Assembly (NCBI GenBank): GCA_039881145.1
Contig: JAYKKI010000013.1
Location: 42,365,501-42,429,500, forward strand
From: Druceiella hillmani
Taxonomy: Eukaryota > Arthropoda > Insecta > Lepidoptera > Hepialidae
Direction of reading: 5' to 3'
Length of the DNA stretch: 64,000 nucleotides
Below, one piece after another: positions 57,403 through 64,000 of this stretch; position 1 is the stretch's first letter, and each line of letters starts with the position of its first letter. The translations under genes and the position numbers were made by a program. A model generated the notes under the pieces. The model saw nothing but the letters and a program-made list of their open reading frames with translations, was not told where the DNA came from and did no database searches.

Positions 57403-57634
57403 TTGACTTATACACCGTTTCATTTAATGGAACTATTGAAAAATACAGTCGGTCCACTCTTCTTTCGATGTCTCCACGGTCTTTTTTAAGACAGTCACCG
57501 CTTCTTCGATATCCAAGAATGTATTCTTCGAATTTTATCTTTTATTCTTGGAAATAAATATAAATCATATTATGCGAAATCGAGGCTGTATGCCGGATGA
57601 TTCACAATTTCTAGACCCGACGTAGTCGTTTGCT

Positions 57635-57725
57635 TTGTTCGATTTGGTCGTTCGTCTGGCTGACACGTTCGTTCTAGCTGACTCATTCGTTCTGGCTGAT
57701 TTGTTCGTTCTGGCTGACTCATTCT
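57635..57725. repeat. 19-20-bp tandem repeat, about 4.5 copies
   Basis: GTTCGTTCTGGCTGACTCAT and variants; produces a QPER-type frame on the minus strand that is not a gene. Confidence 0.8.
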
Positions 57726-57779
57726 TCTACATACGTAGAAGATTACGTAGAAGATACGTGATTCTTTAAATTTTTTTGT

Positions 57780-58345
57780 AATGAAAAATTCTTTAGGCAC
57801 ACCTGCGCACTTTGCGCATCAGCGCAATTTTTCAGAGCAGTGAATGAAACTGAGCCGTAACGCTAGGTTCGAGTCGTGGCGTTGAGTCGCTAGGTTAGAG
57901 TCGGTGACGCGGAATCGGGAAAACTCGGCTCCCTTCGGCATTGGCCAAGTGACTACTTGTTAGGCGCATCAAGCGCACTATTTTAAAATATCAAGTGAAG
58001 TACTTTTTTAGGCGCGCTAAGGGCACGTTTGAGTAATGTTTTATTTGAACCATATTTTTTCCAGCACATCATATTTTCTTCACCTTCGTAGGCAACTGTT
58101 AAGGACCAAACACTAACTGAGTAGACTGCCTCTTAGTTTCGGTTTCGGAGCTTTCGTCACCCGTATGTCGAACACAGCATTTGAGTAATCTCCGTTCATT
58201 TTTGAAATGAAAACTTTTTTAGACGCACTTGCGCCGTTTTTCTGAGCAGTGAACGAAATTGAGCCGTCAGGTTCGGGTCGGTGACGCTGAATCGGGTAAA
58301 CTCGGCACCTTTCGGCATCGGCCAAACCGTTCCAAGTTCAAAAAT
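57780..58345. repeat. two direct copies of a GC-richer sequence
   Basis: 57780-57955 (GAGCAGTGAATGAAACTGAG, GTCGGTGACGCGGAATCGGG, CTCGGCTCCCTTCGGCATTG) recurs at 58203-58328 with a 40-bp internal deletion. The spacer 57960-58200 is unrelated. It probably represents two copies of one transposon-derived repeat. Confidence 0.7.
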
Positions 58346-58619
58346 GATGAAATGTGTTTAATTGAATATACACTGCATTGTTCGGGTAAACTTGGCGATG
58401 ATGCAGTATCGGCCGTGCGAGTTCACTGTTTAACCCAGAGTCCATCTTTTCAGGAATTACGTTCTATTTTTTTAGTATAATTTAAAATGTATTGAAAATT
58501 TCCAACGTACTCAGTATGGTTATATTCATTGCCAAAGTTTTCACTTCTACATTGTAGTCATAAAGCTCATCAACATTTTTTTTTAACATTTCGCGACATC
58601 AACGTTTTTGAACGTGTTT

Positions 58620-58945
58620 TTGAACGTCGGTCAAATCATGGGGAGTAGGTACCAAGCACAAAACTTCCAGATTTTCGGTACTTGATTCTTACAATTCCTA
58701 AATTAACCCTAATCTCTTCATAGGTTATCTTGTCAGATTTATCATGAGCCGCACTTAACACCGCAATTGTCGTGATTGAGAGACGTTCCACACGCAGATC
58801 ATCATTGAGATTGGTACGACCACTCTTGAACTCGTTAATAGAGTTGCACGATAGAACTTCATTATAAATACTAATCGAAGTCGATCGTAACTTCTTTGTT
58901 GATTGAGACCACAATGAAAGTCATAAAAAATTATCAAACCAAACT
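58620..58945 (-). pseudogene. mariner transposase N-terminal relic
   Basis: Minus-strand frames give QQRSYDRLRLVF (family: C.D.L..AFG), then INEFKSGRTNLNDDLRVERL, AVLSAAHDKSDKITYEEIRV and NLGI, ending near KFCAWYLLP (family: LCTRWIPH). This is the DNA-binding half of a mori-type mariner with one frameshift and lost residues. The catalytic part is missing. Confidence 0.75.
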
Positions 58946-59749
58946 TCCCGTGTTAAATTCGACTCGACGTGACGCACGCAATTTTCAAATTACCGCCAAT
59001 TTGTAAAATCAAATGACACATTGTAGCAAGGTCATTGGATTACTAAAGAGTTCTATTTTCGAAATTTGAATTTATTTTTTATTTTCATAATTACAAATGG
59101 CCAGTTCTAAGAAATTTTTGTGCTACCCTCGTAAAGCGAACTTTTGAATCACAAAAGTGAAAATAAAACATTATTGAAATAGGACCCGCGATTATTATAT
59201 TTTCAATTAATCAGATAACAGTAAAGCTAGTATATTCATTTTATTTCAACTAGGTCTACTTGTATGTAACTATGTAATGAAATCAGCGAAACTAAATTTC
59301 ATTCACTTCTAATTGTTGTATCATCATGAAACTTAATAATTGTGTGGTTCTGATAACATTACAATAATTCCATAAAATTAAAAAAAAATTAGTCTGAAAA
59401 CGAAAAAAAAGACTAAAAAATTTTTAAATTAAATTTTCACCCACTTCTATATGTCCGCATTATTTAAAATTTTGCATACTTGTCAAAAAACCAATGATAA
59501 TACAATAATTTCATAGCATAAAAAAATTGAGTTTGAAACAAAAAATAACAGAATTTTTCAATTAAATTTTCACCCATTTCCAGATGTCCGGATAATTTAA
59601 AATTTTGCACAGTATCAAGAACCGATGACAATACAGTAATTTTACGATATTAAAAAAAAGTTTAATCTTAAAGTAATAAAAATAAATTAATAGTTTAAAA
59701 TACTAAAAAAACACGCTTTCACAAAATACTGCATTAAAAAAAATAGTTA
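58946..59749. other. no gene seen
   Basis: AT-rich; two diverged copies of a segment with TTAAATTTTCACCCA..ATGTCCG (about 59430 and 59565) form a 130-bp duplication. Confidence 0.4.
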
Positions 59750-60378
59750 TCAAACTTGTTTTCTCTGTTAACTGTGTACGGACATTAGTGAAACCATGTT
59801 TGTTATTGAGTATATTTGAGTGTAAAGTGTAACGGGGCGCTTTTTCTCAAAAATATACCTGTTTTCTCTGTCAACTGTGTACGGACGATAGTGCAACCGT
59901 GTTTTTGTTGAGTATATTTGAGTGTAAAGCGCGTAACGGGGTGCTTTTTTTCAAAAATAAACCTGTCTTCTCTGTCAGCTGTGTAAGGACATTAGTGAAA
60001 CCATGTTTTTTACTGAGTATATTTGAGTGTAAAGCGTAACAGGGCGCTTTTTCTTAAGAATAAACCTGTTTTCTCTGTCAACTGTGTAAGGACATTCGTG
60101 AAACCATGTTTTTTACTGAGTATATTTGAGTGTAAAGCGTAACGGGGCGCTTTTTCCCAAAAATAAACCTGTTTTCTCTGTCAACTTTGTAAGGACATTA
60201 GTGAAACCATGTTTGTTATTGAGTACTTTTGAGTCTAAAGCGTAACGGGGCGCTTTTTCTCAAAAATAATCCTGTTTTCTCTGTCAAGTGTGTACGGACA
60301 GTAGCGAAACCATGTTTGTTATTGAGTATATTTGAGTGTAAAGCGTAACGGGGCGCTTTTTGTCAAAAATAAATGGTT
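59750..60378. repeat. 105-bp tandem repeat, 6 copies
   Basis: CCTGTTTTCTCTGTCAACTG, GACATTAGTGAAACCATGTT and GAGTGTAAAGCGTAACGGGG recur at about 105-bp steps from 59757 to 60375. Confidence 0.95.
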
Positions 60379-60685
60379 TTGCTTCTCAAATTAATATTAA
60401 GTGAATGAAAATGCTTAACATTTTAGTTCGATATAAAGTAATATTCGATAAGTCGACAGCTTGTCTTGGGATGACGAACTAGCGAATAGGTTCACGGAAT
60501 AGAACTGCTTTGCGCAGTCATCACAAATTCTGCGAAGTCACACGAGCATACGGGCATTAGTACGAGCTGTGGGATGGTAAAAGAGTGTACAGGCGCACGT
60601 AACAGCAGTTGGCTCTCGATGTCTGAACACACGTATCGATTATGGCGAATATTGTATATAGCACTGCTATTTCCACTTCAATACA
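60379..60685. other. no gene seen
   Basis: A slightly GC-richer stretch; the 125-codon frame that starts at 60574 is carried by the following 24-bp repeat. Confidence 0.35.
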
Positions 60686-61027
60686 CCTGCTGCTATAGTG
60701 TGCTTTATTTAACACCTGCTGCTATAGTGTGCTTTATTATATACACCTGCTGCTATAGTGTGCTATACACCTGCTGCTGTAGTGTGCTATACACCTGCTG
60801 CTATAGTGTGCTATGCACCCGCTGCTATAGTGTGCTATACACCTGCTGCTATAGTGTGATATACACCTGCTATAGTGTGCTATACACCTGCTGCTATAGT
60901 GTGCTTTACACCTGCTATAGTGTGCTTTATTATATACACCTGCTGCTATAGTGTGCTATACACCTGCTACTATTATATACACCTACTGCTATAGTGTGCT
61001 ATACGCCTGCTGCTATAGTGTGCTTTA
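60686..61027. repeat. 24-bp tandem repeat with length variants
   Basis: ACACCTGCTGCTATAGTGTG followed by CTAT, about 13 copies, several with deletions or TTTATTAT insertions. Confidence 0.92.
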
Positions 61028-61946
61028 TTTAAACAGCAAAATAGCTTTAGCGTAGTACATATCATCTTTATAGCCATTCAGTAATGACAAAATATACAGT
61101 ATAATTAGTAAGGATTCCAAATTACAACAGCGTACCCAAGTTGAGATCGGACAAGAACTGTGTAAAGGATACAATAGGTTCTCTTTTCGATGAAAGGTTT
61201 GGAAGTTTTCAATACGAAACACATCAGTGCATAGACCCGCGTAGTAATCTGCTCTACTTACGCCCGTATGCACCACACGCGGTCAGGACTCTCAGTCGGA
61301 TTTACTGATAGTTAAAAACCTATTTTTGGGGGTACTTTAGCAATTGGACCTCGCAATACGACACGGTTGGTAAAGTAGACTCTTGTTCCGACACAACTGA
61401 CAGTTAATGAGAAATAGAAATAAATTTTTAACTGTTAGAAAGTCTGACTGACAGTCCTGACCGTGTGTTATGTGTCAAAGTGCAATTGGGCGTTAAGTAT
61501 TAAAGTATAATTTAGAATCGAAATTCATCCAAAGATCGCGTATATCATCAACAGATGAAATGCTACCAATATTATGGAGGTGGCAATGGACAACTTATTT
61601 TTCGGGAATGTGAATGGTTTACATTTGTTTTAACTAAAATTTAGAAGGTTTATGAACTTAATTTTAGAAGGTTTTATGAACTGTCACCCATCGAAATTTT
61701 CACTCGATAACTTAATTTTTTCTGGTTAGCTTACTTTTTAGAGTATCTCAATATCGACATCTGTTGTGTCTATCTATATCTGCTGTTTCCTATGACCTAC
61801 ACGAAGACATACAAAATAAGTCGTGTAACCCTTTCGCTTGCGGAGTTATGACTAATTCTTTGGTCGCGCAAAGTGAAATTCGAGGTTTTTTTCGACAGTC
61901 CCTCTCTTCGCTCGATGACGTAAGCGCACGATGGCGTAAGCGCACT
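61028..61946. other. no gene seen
   Basis: AT-rich to mixed. A frame at 61764-62114 continues into the duplication below and shows no domain. Confidence 0.35.
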
Positions 61947-62335
61947 AACAGGCAACGTACAGTGGTCTATTTTCAGAATATATTTTTTTGTTTGCGCTAC
62001 AACCCTTGGGTTACGAGGTATAAAGAAATAAAAGCGGACAACAAAAGCGTTTTGATCACTAACTCTGACAGGACCTTAGTATTAGAAGCCTTTTTAAAAA
62101 CGTTTTCAAGGTAAAAAAAACAAACAAAACGTTTCTCCTTTTCAAATTGGCAACGTACAGTGGCCTATTTTTAGAATATATTTAATACTTTGCGCTACAA
62201 CCCTTGGGTCACGAGGTATAAAGATATAAAAGTGGACAACAAAAGCTTTTCATCACTAACTCTGACCTTTGTATGGGAAGCCTTTTTAAAAACGTTTTCA
62301 CTTTAAAAAAACAAACAAAACTTTTCTCCTTCTCT
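61947..62335. repeat. 197-bp tandem duplication
   Basis: GGCAACGTACAGTGGTCTAT to the end of a TTTCTCCTTTTC tract (61947-62146) is repeated at 62148-62335 with about 90% identity by eye. Confidence 0.88.
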
Positions 62336-63654
62336 TCTTAGTTCGCAAAAGGTTAATACAGTTTAGAACTGAAAAACAAATGTTTTTTTTTTGTAACGGA
62401 TAGTAAAACCAAACAACGTTCGCTGTTGGGTTTTCGCGTCGGCCAAGTTGCGCGGCGAGGTCACTCGACGCTAGCGAATGCGGGTCGACCCTGACTGATT
62501 AGTGATTGTTGTTCCAGCGGCCCGATGATCCGTGGCGATGTTGTTTTGTTTTGGATTTTTTTTAATTTACTAAATTGACTTTTGACATTGAAACAATGTT
62601 GGCTGTATGCAAATGATGCTGCGTCATTAGAACCTGATGACGGTACAATTAAGTATTTATCCCACGCAAGGCCAAGTATAGGCTGATGATTGGACGTGCC
62701 CAGAAGACGTTCTCTCGATATCTTTATGTGAGAGATCGCTCGATATGGTTAATTCCGTTCTGTGTCTCCAGTCATTGCGAAGTATGTTTTTTTTTTGTGA
62801 AATTTATGTTTTTTTTCTAAATGAAATATTTTGCAGTCTCTCTTGTTCAGAATATTTTCTTTCTTCATACCCAATAAATAATGTAACGTAATCATCTTTT
62901 TGCAATATCAGCATATAGAACCGACTTGTACCAGAACTCCCAAAATTTGACAATTAAAGTTAAACACTGGGTCACATGTAAATATATAATACGGTAGTTG
63001 ACTCATTCTAAATTTTGATATTTTTCGTACAATATTGTGAAATATAAGTTAATTAAAAATCAGTCTTAAAAAAAATTCAAAAATTGATTGGAAAATAAGC
63101 CAGTTATAGACTTGAACTAAATTTGAAGATACGGATAGAGTTGGGTATATCCCTGTTTCTTTTCCTCTCGTAGAATATAATGTTCAATATTAAAAATGAC
63201 CTCACAACGCAGTATTGCCGTCCTTGTCTAAAGTTTAAATTTAAACTTTTATAATTCGGTCAATTTTTAAGATTATTTAAAAAAATTTTCACTCATCATC
63301 AGCTTGTACCTTGAAATTATGATTAATGAAATAAAAAAAATTTAGTCAAATACCCAATTGGTTTTAAATATATATAAAAAACAATTAATTAAGATAATTA
63401 ACAGCGCCATCTGTTTCTTTAGTAAGCAACCACCTTATCTCAGTACATTCAAACGTAATTTTATAATTTCCCCTAAATGGCGGTATTTATTTATTTTTTT
63501 TAATAAACGCGCAATACAAATTTGTGTCAATCTAAAATTATATAATATTATAATATCATATCTGTTTTAGGGGTTCCGTTTAAAAAAATTGTAGATCTCT
63601 CTAAAATTACTGAACCAATTTTAGTGGGATTATTTTACTAAGAGATATGTCTAT
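62336..63654. other. GC-richer patch and AT-rich sequence, no secure gene
   Basis: 62400-62550 and 62640-62780 are GC-richer. On the minus strand 62748-62465 is stop-free for about 95 codons (includes ERLLGTSNHQPILGLAWDKY) but has no Met, splice sites or recognised domain. The remainder is AT-rich. Confidence 0.3.
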
Positions 63655-64000
63655 TATATAAATATTTTCATTAGAGTTTCGTCCCTCAAAATGGAAAAAA
63701 AAACGGAAATTTTATAAATTACTTAGTCGTCCGTTTGTCAGTCCGTCTATTTGTAAAAGCCCTTTTTCTCAGAAATGGCTTGAAATTAAAATTATATACT
63801 AAAGTCTGTTGCACTGCATTGCAAATTTCAGGTTTTTTGGTTCACACGACAAACGATAGGGCCCTTTGAACCGTATTTTTTATGTTATTTATACCGTCAT
63901 CAAACGTTTAGTGTACTTCCGGTCGACCTACAATTTTGAAACTCGACATATGGGAGGTTTATAGTACAAGTAAAGGGAAAACCCCGAAAATCAATCCTTT
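63655..64000 (+). repeat. dispersed repeat family R1, copy 3 (runs off the window)
   Basis: GTCCCTCAAAATGGAAAAAA, CGTCCGTTTGTCAGTCCGTC, AAGCCCTTTTTCTCAGAAAT and the distal GGTCGACCTACAATTTTGAA, then TACAAGTAAAGGGAAAA, in the order of copy 1. Confidence 0.65.

Noticed and set aside
57840..57960. tRNA-like GGTTCGAGTCG
   Set aside because: No acceptor stem or A box at the right distance; the sequence is part of a duplicated repeat.
60574..60951. 125-codon CCYSVLYT frame
   Set aside because: Product of the 24-bp tandem repeat with no domain.
62630..62660. hammerhead ribozyme core (CTGATGA)
   Set aside because: No GAAA and stem III in the right place; likewise at about 37225.

Overview
The window looks like insect nuclear DNA. 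It is strongly AT-rich, genes are split into short exons with GT-AG introns of several kilobases, no operon-like gene packing is seen, and it is full of insect-type transposon relics (mariner, hAT, piggyBac, Helitron, a non-LTR retrotransposon and a tRNA-derived SINE). The SINE and Helitron ends recall lepidopteran or hemipteran genomes, but the order cannot be fixed from this sequence alone.

The main host gene lies on the minus strand and covers roughly the first 28 kb. Five exons can be joined with matching phases at every junction: 28243-28402 (second half of a MADF domain), 16899-17415 (basic/proline-rich linker and BESS motif), 11080-11145 (AT-hook), 3762-3902 (acidic and arginine-rich) and 2717-2899 (C-terminus and stop). 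Together they give about 354 residues of an Adf-1-like MADF-BESS DNA-binding protein. The exon or exons with the start codon and the first half of MADF were not found and probably lie upstream (higher coordinates, perhaps outside the window). Its first visible intron holds several decayed tandem copies of the MADF exon end.

Inside its introns, on the opposite strand, are a first exon of a THAP-domain protein (9179-9255) and a terminal coding exon of an unidentified protein (13029-13188). These could belong to one nested gene, but middle exons were not found. A possible terminal exon of another plus-strand gene is at 147-280.

The rest is repeats. Arrays: 32 bp (1.05 kb), 45 bp (10.2 kb), 97 bp with higher-order structure (13.4-16.0 kb), 77 bp (18.2-19.2 kb), 29 bp (22.0 kb), about 28 bp (28.6-29.0 kb), 179 bp (38.6-40.1 kb), about 160 bp (46.9 kb), degenerate about 20 bp (48.1-48.8 kb), 12 bp (50.1 kb), 105 bp (59.8-60.4 kb) and 24 bp (60.7-61.0 kb). 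Mobile elements: a 435-bp Helitron inserted in a hAT transposase relic (23.2-24.7 kb) with an inverted sister copy at 56.4-56.8 kb; two inverted 655/656-bp piggyBac derivatives, each with a 63-codon ORF; three TIR elements ending in a GAAG..CTTC palindrome; four mariner relics; and an RT relic ending next to the 179-bp array.

From about 28.4 kb to the end no secure host exon was recognised. This part reads as a transposon- and satellite-rich upstream or intergenic region.
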